Source of the DNA: Penelope pileata
Lineage: Eukaryota; Chordata; Aves; Galliformes; Cracidae
Assembly (NCBI GenBank): GCA_013396635.1
Contig: WBMW01000076.1
Coordinates: 408,217 to 472,216 of the forward strand
Direction: 5' to 3'
Length of the DNA stretch: 64,000 nucleotides
In this document: in pieces, positions 11,729 to 24,712 of the stretch
Numbering within the stretch: position 1 is the first letter of the stretch
How the letters are laid out: the number at the start of each line of letters is the position of its first letter
Position numbers and translations under genes: made by a program
Notes under the pieces: model-generated
Told to the model about the DNA's origin: nothing
Database searches by the model: none
What the model saw: the letters and a program-made list of their open reading frames with translations, nothing else

Positions 11729-14700
11729 GGTAAATATTGTGCTCAGGATACAGTTAATATTCATCAAAGCATTGAGTTTTAACGCAGCCAAAGCAACTTT
11801 AGTCACTGAGAAACTACTCTGCCAGTCTGATCTGATTGCAAATGTTCTGGCAAATAGCAAGGTGCTGAACGCAAAGAGCTATGAGCCATTCAGTTCTTTG
11901 TGAATGGCTCATTTACAGCAGTAAAGAAATCAGGGTCAACAGGGGACTGCAGGTATTTATTTATTTATTTCATTTTTACTGAAGTCAATTCATTCAGGTC
12001 CATTAGGTTACATATCCAATCAACCATAGAATCACATCAATTTCTTACAATATCCTCCATTTTTGATGTTATTTTTAAAAAGTTTTTAAATCTTGCTTTA
12101 TATTTAACTGTAATATCCTCACAAGGGAATTTCTTCCTCTATGTTCAGATATTACCTACCATAATGAAGCTCTAGTCCTTTCTCAGGTGCTACAATAGTG
12201 CAAATAACTATAATAAGAAGCCAAATTTCTTGCTTCTGTAACTTCATCCACTTAGAAGTGTTCAGCTGCAGATAATGTGAGATAATAATTCCCTTCAAGA
12301 GTTAGCAGATAAGGCCAGTAGACCAAAAAGATGCCATACCAGTAGAAAATTCACTATCAGAATGATCACTATCAGGACTAAAACTGTTATTTTATCAGCA
12401 CAGACAGCGACCCATTTTGAACCATCAAGTGTTTCTTTGGAAACCTGCCTGAAGGTTTGCAGTAACATGATACTTTTTGAGATAACCCAAGCTGAAGATG
12501 CTCAGTGGAACTCCTTCATGAAAAATAAACAAAGGGTGAATGTCAGTGACATGTCTCGGGTGCACCCTTTCTTTATGTGTTTTTGGGGTTTTATTTTATT
12601 TATTTATTATTCAAGCTTTAGAAACTGGTGTAGTGAACAGTAGAGTTAAAGAGGTAACAGATTTTTTAGATCTTATCACGTTTTGTCTTTGGATACAGCC
12701 TATCCAGCTCTATTAGAAGTAGTGACATTTATCCACAAGGACATAACGCAGTCAGCCTCACCACATGGCATTTTATCTAACACGTAAGTTGAATTTGGCA
12801 TATGATTATGTCAGTGTTGCCTTTGGTTTCAGCTCTCATTCCTGTACTCTCACATATGCCATGCTGGTTGTCTTTCCTGACCATCAGAAGCACTTAGATG
12901 TACTTTGCAGACTCAACGTGATGATGTAAGCTGCTCCTAGAGAAGTTGTCAAAAATGGTTTTGCTGACACATACCTATAAGCTGAAGGTTTCAGTCACAT
13001 TATTTGTTCTGGCTCAAAATCATTACATGTTGACATTTTTTCTACTAAATTTGAAGGGATTTTTGTACACAGCTACACGTGGCTACAATTATTTACAGTT
13101 TTGCACTAATATTAGGAATACTTAGATAAATATTTTGCATGGGAAAGCTCAGCTGTGAAAAGGTCTTTTGGTGGGGTTAATTCCACTCTGCCACAAACCC
13201 ACTGACTAAAGTGTTTTTATGCCCAGGATGATTATGTACATTTTTTTTAACTTTAAATTAAATACAGATGATAATTACAATAAATCACTGCAAAATGGCT
13301 GTATAATTTGAAAACGTAATTAAGTGAAAAGTGTATTAGCTTTCAAAAAATGTTTAGATGGCTCTAAATGTGCTACCATGGCATTCCTGTGACCATGATT
13401 GCTACTAATAACTACCTTTTAATGACTTTCTAATGATTCATCATTGAGGGCATTCTGATGATTTGATATTCTGGCAGATTAAGTAGATTTACAGAAAGAT
13501 GTCATTTGGGGAAAAGCTTTCAATAAATCTGAATAAAACTGCAAAGAGCCTCAATAAGGTAGATGACTGTCATGATTTTTATGTGTTTTGCTATGTAATT
13601 ACTTTTTCACTAACATCACAAGTTTAAATTTGTGAAAATAGGATTTTTTCATGAAAAGGATCAAAGTTTAGGAAGTGAAATGGCTTCTACCCAAACACAC
13701 AGATTATGTTATCCTCTGTGGCTTCTGACAGGAGAATTTCAAAAAGGCAAGCAAACATCCTTTCTCAAAGTCACATGTCCCTGGAACTCGTCCACTCCTA
13801 CTCTGAGAAGCACGCTGGAGATGAAGCAGCTATGAGGAGAGAAGTGTGTCCCTGGGCAAGATGGAGAAGGAGCATTGATCTCTAGGTAGTGGGACTAAAA
13901 TCTTACCGCACTGAGGTGAAGACTTGGCTTGGTGGCTTGGTCTCCACCGTGCTGCCAGTGGACATATGACGCCCATGAACATCTGCCTCCCAGTGAAAAA
14001 CTTCAGTGAGCAAAAAAGCAGGAAGAAGTCAGTAAACCTTGGAAGTTACAGTCCTTTCAAATCATCCTTTCCCATTTCCAGAAGCCCAACATGGAGGCAG
14101 TCTTGGGATGATCCCCTTACTGCCCCATCATGGCCCCACTGATCCTCACGGACCTGTGTCCTCAGTTCTCAAGGGGCAGCCAGCTCCTGACAGTTGTGTT
14201 ACAATTGGCTGTGAAATTCACTCTGTTGTGTTATTTCTCCATTATTTTACTAGAGATTAAAAAAACAGTACACGGCAATAACTTCACTTGAAATGAGTAG
14301 TAAATCTTCGTATCTTTTAACACAATATAGTGGGCACAGTGTTAGATAAAACTAATACTTCTAATGCTTGCTCTACTTATGCATTCAGTGATGCAAACCT
14401 GCGCCTTCCTTGATGTTCTGTGTAAATTTAATATGCATGCTATTACAACAAAATCACTTTGGAATAATCTTTTTGATTGATTCAAGGGAGGCGGCATGTG
14501 AAAGGAAAAAGTAATCTTGAATGGAAAACACACAATATCAGCATACGTAGAAATAGCACAATAGACTAATTTCAAGTCAGTATGTAAATGACAACTATTA
14601 TAGCTTTGCTTATACTGCACAGCCAAATGTAGTTGCAACATTGCCAGTTGTTTTTCATAATAAATTATTCTGGATTTTATTCAGTGCAGACCTTCTTGCC

Positions 14701-14841
14701 ATGTTTGTCACTCTAGTATCACGGTACTTTAAACACACAAAAAAAAACACCTTTTTTTGGTCTTCAGATGAATTCTCTGTTTTAGCTGCTCTACTATGTG
14801 CTATCAAAATAATGAATTATCTGTAAGGATGAGAAAGTCTT

Positions 14842-14860
14842 AAAAAAAAAAAAGAAAAAA
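14842..14860. repeat. A-rich run
   Basis: Twelve A, one G, then six A. There is no AATAAA in the 30 bases upstream, so it is not read as a retrocopy tail. Confidence 0.85.
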
Positions 14861-17457
14861 GAGCAAAAGTAGTATTCTCTATTATGTTTCTCCTCAGCAC
14901 AATATTGCAACCAAACACTGCAAAGCAACTGACAGCACCAGAAAAGTATGCATGTCTCCTCCTCTGCTCTGGGCAGAATGCAATGTCAATACCTAGTCAG
15001 TACTGATGATCAACATTCAGACACGTGTATCAGTCACCGGATTAGGCAGATATTAAAATATTTTTGCATTGTATCTTTTGTATTCTGTAAATCTGAAACT
15101 GCTGTGAAACTTTTACATGTTCCAAGGCACCACAGTGCTCCGCTATTCTAACTGGCAACTGAAGACCATTGGATTCTGGTTCAAACCCAGCAGATGTCTG
15201 CATATCTTGTTTCAAAAACTTTTCACAGGACGGAGAATTTAGTGCAGCCTCTCATAAATTGCTCCAGCAGATTTCTGATCTGGCTATGGGCAGGGAGGTA
15301 AGGGATTATCCTGATCATTTTCTGACTCTTATTTCTGTCAGCTGTCAGCTAGTAAACGCAGTGCTTTCTTGTCCTGCTGGTTTGAAGAGCCCTCTACTGC
15401 AAACAAGTATTCTTCACATAGTTGTTGAAGAATGAATAGTTCTTCAGCCATTCCTTCATTGTGCTCAATAGACCCATCTCAGACCCTTTGTTCTTAGGCT
15501 TTTTTCTCTGATTCTTTTGGTGTTTTAATAATTCTACTCTGAACAATAAATATTTTCAACAACTATCTTGAATTATGAGCACAAAATCTGTTTTTTACTA
15601 TCCTCATGTTAATATCAAATGGGTAATAGACACTTTCTAGTTATTCAACGTTCCCTTCAGCAGATGTCCAAGGGTTGCATTAGCACTTCAACCACACTGT
15701 TTTATGGGAAACAGTTTCAGCTGAGGATCTGTGAGGACTCTCTTGTCTCCTACAGAGGCACAGCTCCACCAGGGCAGGGTAGCTTGTGCTGTCATTGCGG
15801 CTTTCCATTCTTGTTCCAGACATGTGACCTCTCACTGAACTGGACTGACTTGTCCATATTACTTTCACGCTCCGGTGTCTGCAGGTGCCCCAGGTCACCC
15901 AGTAGCTTAAACTAACAGAGATCTCCCACAATACTTCAGAGCACCTGGCTGGAGAGCACATCCCAGCCATCTACTCAACTCGCTATCAGGGTGGGAATCA
16001 TGTAAACGCCAAGAGCCCTTCTGGTTTTTTACTTCTTCATCCACACACGTTTCAATAGCAGTCAGAAAGGAAATTAAATCAGACCTGCAGGGCAAACAGG
16101 AGCTCATGAGCACCCTGGCAAGGTCTCTGAGCTGGAGAAGACCATGATCCTGGAGTAGACACTGGTTAAGGACCAGGGAAAATACATGCTCCCTTCATTA
16201 TCACGCATGTCTTGTGCACTGTGTTCATGTATGTTATCTTTTCTTAGGGCTGAAGAGGGAAACAAAAGCACTTAAAACATTTGAAAGTCCTGTCTCATTA
16301 GTGATTGAAAGAGCACCTCTATTTTCAGTGGAGGATGAGTACAATAGGTACCATAGGTTGTAGATGATAGAGAAAAGACATGCTGTTTGTATTCCCTACC
16401 ATTCAGGTACAACAAGCTATTCTGAGCAGGTAAACTTTCTGCTGAGGTCATGCACGTACACAAATGGATTGAAAATCACTTGAACTGTATCAGGTCCAAG
16501 AATTCAAATGACAGATCATCTTGGGCTACTTTCATACTTGCACCTGGGTCAACTTCTTAAAACTGCAAGTTATCAAGTTGGATATCTCTGTGAGCACCTC
16601 TTACAGCTTTTCTCAGTCATTAGCTTCTGTCACAATAGGTTTGACAAATAATAGAAATCTTTCCCCTTTTCTTTGTTATGCATAAAAGAGAAAATAACTT
16701 ATGTGTTTGTCCTGTACTCACTGTCTTTTTTTTCCCCTTCCCAGTGATATATTAGATTCAAAATGCTAGATTGTTCAGGGCTCAGCCCTCCATCAACTTT
16801 TGTCAAGCTATTGATCTTCCTGTACAAGCTGTAATATGTAGAGGCTCTGTGGATGGATGATGCTACCAGAATTTTTCTTATATTGTTGACATCAACTTTT
16901 TTGAATTTGTGTCATTTTGTTTTCCGTGTCACTGCTTTGCTAACAGCAATTCTCCATCCATAACAATGTTTTCCTGAAAAACCCTGATTCAGCTCTTCTG
17001 GTGAATTTGTACTCTAAAAAGCTTTTAGACTCTTCAGGAAAGTCAAAAAGCACTCAATATAATGGCTCTCTTTCTTTTAAAAAGCATTTTTGGTGAACTA
17101 ATATATAGCCTCAAATACACTAATTACATCTGGTAATGGCTGTGGATTGCATTACAGGACAGGTGCAGTAAACTCAACAGCCACACTCTTTACTTGTTGT
17201 GCTCCATCATGTTAATGAAAGCAATAAATCAATGACATGTTTCAAACTTTGACTTGCCCCAGAAAAGAGAAACATTAACAGAATTTAGCACATCTAGCTT
17301 AGAATTTCTCACTGATGGATAGGTCTCTTTCCACTCTGAAAAGGATTAAATTCTCCTTTCAACATAAGAGCAATCCTCCAAGATGCTGAGCATGCAAATG
17401 CATCTGGAGGCATCCTATTTTTAGGGACTGTATTAACTTTGAAACAAGTACATTGTT

Positions 17458-17515
17458 CAGATTAATGATATGAAGAGCAGAGGGGTCAGATTAATGATGT
17501 GACAAACAGAGGGCT
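17458..17515. repeat. 29-bp imperfect tandem duplication
   Basis: Two adjacent 29-bp units (17458-17486 and 17487-17515) both begin CAGATTAATGAT and both contain a CAGAGGG core near the end, differing at a handful of positions. Each unit carries ATTAATGA, a homeodomain-like core. It looks like a single local duplication that has since diverged. Confidence 0.85.
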
Positions 17516-17750
17516 AGGGAAGATGATTTTACAGAGACATCAGAAAACAAGTAAACTTCAGAAAGTTAAGTATGTCTTCCCTGTTATGGTATAAACATTC
17601 TGAAAGTTGCAGTCTCTAGAGGCAAACATGAAAGGATTTTAAAACATTGCTGGCTCAAAGTATGGAAACTGAAGGTAAAGTTAAGGCCAGGTTTGAAATA
17701 TCAGAGACTTTAATGACTTCCAGTCTTCCATTGGAGCTATATTTCGTTTG

Positions 17751-17778
17751 TTGAAAATTCACTTGGGTGAATTTTCAA
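17751..17778. repeat. Perfect inverted repeat, 12-bp arms
   Basis: Left arm TTGAAAATTCAC (17751-17762), four-base spacer TTGG, right arm GTGAATTTTCAA (17767-17778). The arms are exactly complementary, and the flanking bases can extend pairing only by wobble. It could fold as a short hairpin in RNA or act as a palindromic protein site. It is too short for a typical microRNA precursor. Confidence 0.9.
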
Positions 17779-18346
17779 TGTTGTACAGTGAAAGGTGTTG
17801 ATAATACGTCTTTGTTATCTGTGGAGTGCATACACCTTAGTCTGTGCGAACTGAACAAAAATTTACCCTCTGAAGTTTTGGTATTCTTCCTCAGGTGCTG
17901 TAATATATATGGACATTTGTTTTATAAAGCAAGTTGAACAGAAACAGCTACTAGTAATACCTAGATGTTGCTCAGAGCTAAATCTGACACTCTTAGAAGG
18001 GCCAACACGTGACCCATCTAAATTTGTAATGTCAAATCTGGTCACTATGCCAGGCGTCAATGCCTTCAAGGCAGTGGCACATAATTACTAAAGGGTTGCA
18101 GATATTGTCTTAGCATAGGTTGGTATGAGAAGACATGAGAGTAACCAAAAATGCACATTTCATATGTGCCATGGATCTGAGCATCTCTTGAAAGTTAGTG
18201 TAGAAGGGTTGAATGTGTTGTTCCAGTTCTTTGATCATGATCATTTTCATTTCAGTGTATTTTCTCTATCCATCTGCAAGGAGTCTGTTTATGCAGAATT
18301 TATGGAAATGAAGTTGGTTTCTTGCTAAGATAGGTATATATTGTAC

Positions 18347-18381
18347 AAAAATAAAAAAAAATAATAATAATTAAAAAAAAA
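18347..18381. repeat. A/T-rich low-complexity tract
   Basis: Runs of A are interrupted by an (ATA)n-like segment. It is a simple repeat, probably length-variable. Confidence 0.85.
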
Positions 18382-19256
18382 CTTTCAATTTTCTTTGTAT
18401 ATCCGGGCTGATAATGGTATATCCTAACTACTTGAAGAGTTGTTTTGACATAGTGACATCTGACACTTGGACATCTTTAACTCTAAGGCAACAGTTTTGA
18501 AGTAGGTCAGCTCACAACATTAAAGGACAATGTCTGAAGCAAAGTCATTCAATCTCTCTGTAAGGTCTTTGATCAATATACACAACTAGTAGGTATGACA
18601 GACACTGACAGTCGCAACAACAGAATTTCACTTCCTGTTATAGCATCGTTGCAGCACTTTCTAGTATGTATGGTCCCTCTTTACTGTCTTTTGTTATTTA
18701 GGTGCTGAAAATGTAAATGAACTTAAACCAGTACAAGAAACAAAGGCAGAATTTGACTAGAGAAATCAGTGTGACTGCATTGTAATTTTTCTTCATAGTT
18801 CACACAGAGAAGCTCCTAAGGTACTCTTTTCTCCCTAGATTTTTATTTTAATAACGTAATATATGTGACACATTCTTTTACTTTGGGAAAATATTTCTAA
18901 GCATTTACTGAGGTGTCATTCTGTTCTCCTTGTCTTGTACTGTCAAAGTTACTCTACAAACGTCTCCATTTGATGAATATGTTCTGACTATGGAATGGCT
19001 CAACAAGAAATGAGTTGACTTGCTCTTAACAAAAGAGTAAGATTCAGCGAAGTGTAAAACAGACTCCTTGGACTAGAAGATTCAAATAAAAACGTATATT
19101 TTCATGAAAATGGTATTTATACTAATCACTGTTTGCTCAGCTCCTGAATATACATGTTAAAAGGAATATAAACTCCCTTTGCTCACTGTGATAGCAATAC
19201 AACTACCAGTTACTTCAGTCCAGTCTTTGCAATTTTGAAATGACAGGTGATTTCAC

Positions 19257-19269
19257 TTTTTTTTTTTTT
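19257..19269. repeat. Poly-T run
   Basis: Thirteen T in a row. Read on the minus strand it is an A-run, but no AATAAA (TTTATT on plus) lies beside it, so it is not taken as a retrocopy tail. Confidence 0.85.
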
Positions 19270-19810
19270 CCATTTGATTTTTTAGCAGCTTCCTAAAATT
19301 CAGGGATAAAATCTGTCATCTCTGATGCTATTTGCAGTTCGGAGAAGTAAATAAGATGTTTTATTAAACATCGTCCAACAGAAAATCATCTGAATATTCC
19401 TACAAGCATATGTGTCTAAAATTTCTATAAATTTAGTGATACTTTCAGAATATGCTAGCAATATTTTGTAAAAGGGAAAATCCCATTAAATGGCCAGGAG
19501 ATATTTCTGGGGCCTGATCCTACTTCCTTAAATACTAGCAAGCTAAATATAAACAACACAGGAAAAGATACTCCAGCAAAAATAAAAAGACAGAAAATAT
19601 AACTCTAGTTTCTGAGTCTAACTTGTGGCCTCATGGTTGGAGAAATTAAAGCACATCACTTGCCTTTATCAGCCACCTCAAAAAACTGTCAGTCTGACAC
19701 CAGTGCTAATTTGTGTAATATACTGCTTTTAGCTGCCATTTTGGACAGAGCTTTACAAAAGACTCAGTCTCAGCTAATTAAATCAAAGACACTAAAGAGA
19801 AGACAAAAGA

Positions 19811-19822
19811 AAAAAAAAAAAA
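19811..19822. repeat. Poly-A run
   Basis: Twelve A following AGACAAAAG. There is no nearby polyadenylation signal. Confidence 0.85.
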
Positions 19823-20751
19823 GTAGATGAGAATATGTTTAGACCCCGTACCTTTCAAAAGGTATCTGGCAGCCAGACACCAGACAAAGCTAATGGTGAT
19901 CCTGGTATCATCTGCTCACTCTCCCTGGGTCTGTCTGGCCATGGGATCTCTCAGAGTCAGGCTCATAATGGCACAGTGGTATTAAACCAGAGCAAAGCAG
20001 TGAAATTCATCTGTCTTAGTTTCATACATTGCCACTATTCAAATCAAATTGTAATCATTAAAAATAGTCATCTGCTTATTACTTTGCCCACTAATTGACC
20101 CTAATTTTAAGTGAAACAATTCAAGGCAAAGATTCATTAGTTTCCATGCTCCTCTGTCTCCAACTTACAAGTATGGTCTCAGTCTTGGCACAATTCTGAT
20201 AGATTCAGAGGCCTTTTCTTTCTTAGATGAATTCAATTTTCCTGTCTGTACCAGAGTTTTATAAGTAATATTCTGTAAAGGAATGAGCTGAATTTCTGTT
20301 AGCCGGAGCAGCTCCTCTGAGCTCTGTGCTAAACGCCTTTCCTCCTCTTTCCTGTGCTTGAGAGCTGAGCTGGCTGCGACACTGCTCCAAGACATTTGTG
20401 GCTGTGAGGCTAAAGAGCAATCAGATGCTTTCTTCTGAGGAACAGAGCCTACACTACACCTCACCTCAGCTCTTCCTTCTGAGTTTCTTCTGTTGGTTGG
20501 CATAACAACTGTGACTCACTTTCCAAGACACCTATTACCATGGGACAGGAGGGCGCTTCCCATCAGCCTGACTGGGACGGAGACTTCGCTGGGCAGCAGG
20601 ACGATGCAGGGGCATGTTCACACTGACCACATCCACGTCTCTTTTCTCCACACCTGCGAGCTTAACTCCAGACCAGTTTGTAGGTTCTGACACATCATAA
20701 AGTCAACTGAGTGAAAATGACTTGGCTTGTAAACTACAGTAGCTGAGTCTT

Positions 20752-20945
20752 AGAATCATAGAATACTCTAAGATTGGAAGGGACCTTTAAAGGTCATCTA
20801 GCCCAACTATCCTGCAATGTACAGGGACACCTACAGCTAGATCAGGGTGCTCAGAGCTTGGTCCAGCCTGATCTTGAATGTCTCCAGGCTAAATTTATTG
20901 CAACCTCTGCCAATGCATTACCATTTTAAAACTCTTCTTGTGTCA
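20752..20945 (-). mobile_element. CR1 LINE 3' end, minus strand
   Basis: Read on plus, the fragment starts with the reverse complement of the CR1 end (AGAATCATAGAATACTCT) and continues with GATTGGAAGGGACCTTTAAA, GGTCATCTAGCCCAACTATC, CCTGCAATGTACAGGGACAC and CTAGATCAGGGTGCTCAGAG, all characteristic of antisense CR1. Similarity fades after about 20890, where CAACCTCTGCCAATGCATTACC can still be aligned loosely, so the 5' end of the element (high coordinate) is uncertain. It shares the CTGCAATG...ACAG phrase with the copy at 33404, which suggests the same subfamily. No coding capacity remains. Confidence 0.95.
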
Positions 20946-21953
20946 TTCACATTCCAAGTAATAAGATACAGACTTGTAATAGCTGCCTTAGAAATATACA
21001 GTAATTATACACATTTGTAATAATGAACTTTACTGCGCAAAAATCTTCCTCATCTAGCAGGAAGCAGCCAAGATATTCAAAGACAGGAAGGTTATCATTT
21101 TTTCAGATATGGTAACTGTAGGGCATCCAGACAACTACAGACAACAAAATGAACTCAAAGGGGCAAAGATTTACTCTGCATGATATGTTAAGGCAATCTG
21201 CCTTTCGGTTGCTGGAATGGTTTGGACCATTGATCTCTGGCACGTGGGAGATTAGTGCAGCACAGCAGTCAGTAGACTGATCTGAGCCAGACAAGCCTGC
21301 ATGTTCATGGGAGACCCCATACAGCATGAAAGCTTAGAGTAGGTAATCTAGTAACAGCAGCAACATTAACTTTCCCTTGGTCTTTCTGCTTCACTTCACT
21401 TTCAGAACTCTTGAAGCCGAACTTGCTCCAGTCAACCCACATCCAATCCCAGCAGGTAGCACAGTCCTTCACTACTGAATGACTTTCTTCCCTTTAAAGC
21501 TGCTTAACAATTTATTTCCATATTCTTTCTAGTGTTTGTTTAAATATATATACATATCTCCTGGCTTTTAAGATGAGAGATTCTCTGCTTAATCTTGCTC
21601 TTAGTACTGTCTCTGAAATCCTTGTGAATTTTGCAGATTTTTAATACCACTGATTTCCTGTAGAGCTGCTTTTGTTGCTCAGCCCAGGCATCTGATCTCT
21701 CTCTCTGGGTGCCTAAGTATAGGTTTACACCTAATAATCTGAATGATGGAAGAAATTATAAAGAGCAGTGACAGTATTATTAATGTATATGTAGCATCTT
21801 GTCCGGAAGACTCAACATTGTGCATTGCTGTATGAGCATCTGGCCTTGAGGAAGACTTAGTGATTTGGAGATCATAAAGCATGAGACAAATGCCCAGAAA
21901 GCTGCTCAGGGTGTTTCAGAGATAATGGAAGTTCACGCAGGGCATCAGAGATA

Positions 21954-22052
21954 CAGAGGAAAGGGGAAGGCCAGAGGGAGGGAGGGAAGGAAGTCAGGGA
22001 AGATGGAGGGCAGAGGGGAAGAAGGAAGTGAGAGAAAAAAAGGAAGAAGAAA
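21954..22052 (+). repeat. G/A-rich homopurine tract
   Basis: About 100 bases composed almost wholly of G and A on the plus strand, with repeated GGGAGG, GGAAGG and GAAGAA words and only a few C or T. Such tracts can form triplex (H-DNA) structures and are often length-variable. The 78-codon open frame that crosses it (lysine, arginine, glutamate and glycine-rich) is a consequence of the composition, not a gene. Confidence 0.85.
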
Positions 22053-23106
22053 CACTGTCATCCTTTACAGTGCTTTGTCTTCCTTCTCTTCAAATGACTG
22101 AGAATTCTGTGATTGCCCTGAGACATAACTTGAGAGAAACATTTTGTACATTCTTTTGCAGATAATTATATTCTCCTGCTTAAAAAATAAAATTAAAAAG
22201 CAACACGTCTCCCCGGTGTCAGTACTCAGGGCTCTCCTTCACAAAAACACTGCCTATCTCTCATCTCCTCTCTAACAGAAAGCAGCATGTGGACTGCAGA
22301 GCCACTAATTTACACTGAGACTGGTATAATCACAGAGTTCTCGTTCCCCTCAAGATGCCTCATGCTCACTACCATATTTCACATGCCTCTAGAGCATATC
22401 CAGGCAGCCGCACTTCAGGTCCATCCTTCCTGTGCCACATACACTTTTTGGTGGCCTGGAGGGGTAGGTGCTAGGTGCAAGGAAGCAGCAAGGATTCCAA
22501 GGCACTGAAAAGTGGGCACTGCAGTCAAAAAGGACTTATAAGGACTTACCTTGCCCATCCCCTTTCACATGGCATAATGCTTCAGGCACTGCCCCTGCGT
22601 AGGCCTCCTCAGGAGGGGCTGCAATGCACAGCTTCATTTTGGCGACGAGACACCCTTTGCTGGCTAATTTGAATAAATGAAAGTGCTCCTTTTCCTTCCA
22701 TTCATCTTTTCCTTGTTATCAGAGATATTACTCAGTAGACAGAGATCGGAGATAGACGGTGTGCTGCTGGAGTCCTGCTGCAGCAGCCTCAGTGGCAAAA
22801 TTTGAAGTTTCTTCAGAGATATCCACAGAATTAGCACTCCAACCTGTCTCACTTCAGCTGCACTCTAGGTACCTAATATTTCCCTGTAAGATCACTGTCA
22901 TTTGTTTATTTTTAATCGCTGAATATTGCAGTACACCCCTTTTTTACTGTATGTCACACTACTGCTCCCTGCTGCCCCAGTCTATTTCAGATCAATAGAT
23001 CCATTTTAACGCCACCTCTGCAGGAGACAGATCGTATACTGACTATGGGTAACTGGCTTCTCAGAAGAAGAGAGGCTGCTTGCTGTCAATGAGATGCTTG
23101 TCTTTC

Positions 23107-23186
23107 CATGATTAATTACTGTGAAATGCCCACAGAGCTTTAAAATCATGATTAATTATGACAAAATGCACAGAGATCTTAAAGGC
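23107..23186. repeat. 40-bp imperfect tandem duplication with homeodomain cores
   Basis: Two adjacent 40-bp units (23107-23146 and 23147-23186) each start CATGATTAATTA and each contain AAATGC followed by CACAGAG and a CTTTAAA/CTTAAA end; a two-base indel and several substitutions separate them. The shared ATTAATTA (23111-23118 and 23151-23158) is a classic homeodomain-type core. The arrangement gives two matching sites 40 bp apart, about four helical turns. A regulatory role is inference only. Confidence 0.85.
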
Positions 23187-24712
23187 TAAATTCTACAACT
23201 AGCTAAGTTTACCCAAGAGTTCCTGTGCATCTTGCATCTGGGGACACTTCTGCAACGCAGAATCAGCTGACAAAACTCCCACAGAACATATGGTTAATTA
23301 TCAGGAAAAGGCTAAATAAAAATAGCTAATAGCAAGTTCTGTGTCAATATTCATACATATTCAGTGACTGGGGTGTTAACAGTCTATTCCTTTAACTGTT
23401 CCTTTGTTTTACCTAGAATATACACATCTATTTTCAAAGTAAAACACTCTATAAAAGAAGGAATTATATTGCTTTTGGTGTTTTTTCTTGATTTGGCATC
23501 TTCAAAGACGAGTTCCCAAGAGGTTAACATTCCTTCAGAAGAAAAAATGATAGATCCCATCTGTAGGATGCATTTCTTTCCCATTTTATTTAGCACAGAA
23601 GCTGAGAAATAAGCTCCCGTATTTTACACTAAGCTTACTAGAGATGGAAATTTTAATAGGTTTGAAATCATCTTCTGAAGCCCCACATTAAAAGAATAGC
23701 AAAGCGCAACTTGCTTCATTTTCTGGGAACTTTCCCAAATATCTTTATTATTCAAATAAGACAGAGTCCAGGGCAGGCTACATCACTGGGCAGGGAAGGA
23801 AGGGTTCATTCAGACTTCTGCCACCTCCAGTGTCTGTCGAATTCCTGACAGTCCCCTCCCTTCTGACAGATGAGCACCCGCCAGCACACGTGGTTCACGC
23901 TTCACCAGGTAGAAGCAATCTGTTTTTACACTGGGAGAGATAAGGTGGGACAGAGAACAGGGCAGCAAGGGTATCTGTGACCTGCAAAAGCAAGAGCACC
24001 GCAGACCTGTTGGCTCCTTTAATTACTGACGCCTCATCAAAAACACAGACTTTTTGAATGAGAAGAATGTATTATGCTAATCATTTCAATCCTTCTTCGC
24101 TTATCCATGTAGAGCCTCGCTGCATTATTCAATATTTTTCAGTCTAATGCACTGAACTGAGTCCTTTTAAAAAGCTTTTTTTTCTGTAACTATTCTGGAA
24201 ATCCTTACTGATTTTTATCTTTTGGCTTTCTGGGAAAGTATTCCTCTCTCCATCTCTTTCTGCTAACTGCAAACCATTTAACAGAAGTTTGCAATTTTGT
24301 CCAGCAGGTTGCCATTAAAACCACAGGGAAAAATTGTGCTCTGAGTAGCGGGATTCCTCATCAAGATTCACCAGTATGTATAAAACCAAGAACTGCGGTG
24401 ACCTTTAGATACACACATACTACATAGGAGAAATGGGTGCAGAGAAGTTGCATCCTTTGGTAACAGGTATTTTACACATGGGGATTTCATTCCATGCAGA
24501 GGTTTGGCAGATACGGAACTTTTTTCCTTTAGCAGACCTATAAGAGAAAGATGAAATGATCCGACTTGTTAAAACCAAAACAGGCTCCCTTGCTCCTTTG
24601 TCTCCTCAAAGCTTTCCAGTTCCTCCAGTTTTACAAATCTGGGTGAAGACAAGCTGCTGCAAGAACACCGTGAACAGTTAAGTTTGCATTTCTTTGGGGT
24701 TATTATTGCTTT

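Larger units (their letters stand above)
11729..20751. other. Repeat-poor non-coding DNA, no gene seen
   Basis: About 9 kb with no recognised transposon and no supported gene. Frames are short and lie on both strands (for example 15169-15435 plus, 15619-15915 plus and 15680-15970 minus), with no domain I recognise. Notable items given separately are a stretch rich in TAATTA motifs near 13240-13620, a 29-bp tandem duplication, a perfect hairpin and several A- or T-runs. The lack of transposons over this distance may simply reflect average spacing of CR1 copies, or may indicate constraint. Confidence 0.6.

Noticed and set aside
15170..15200. GGTTCAAACCC, similar to a tRNA T-arm (B box)
   Set aside because: No matching A box, acceptor stem or anticodon arm could be found 40-60 bases upstream, so it is not called a tRNA.
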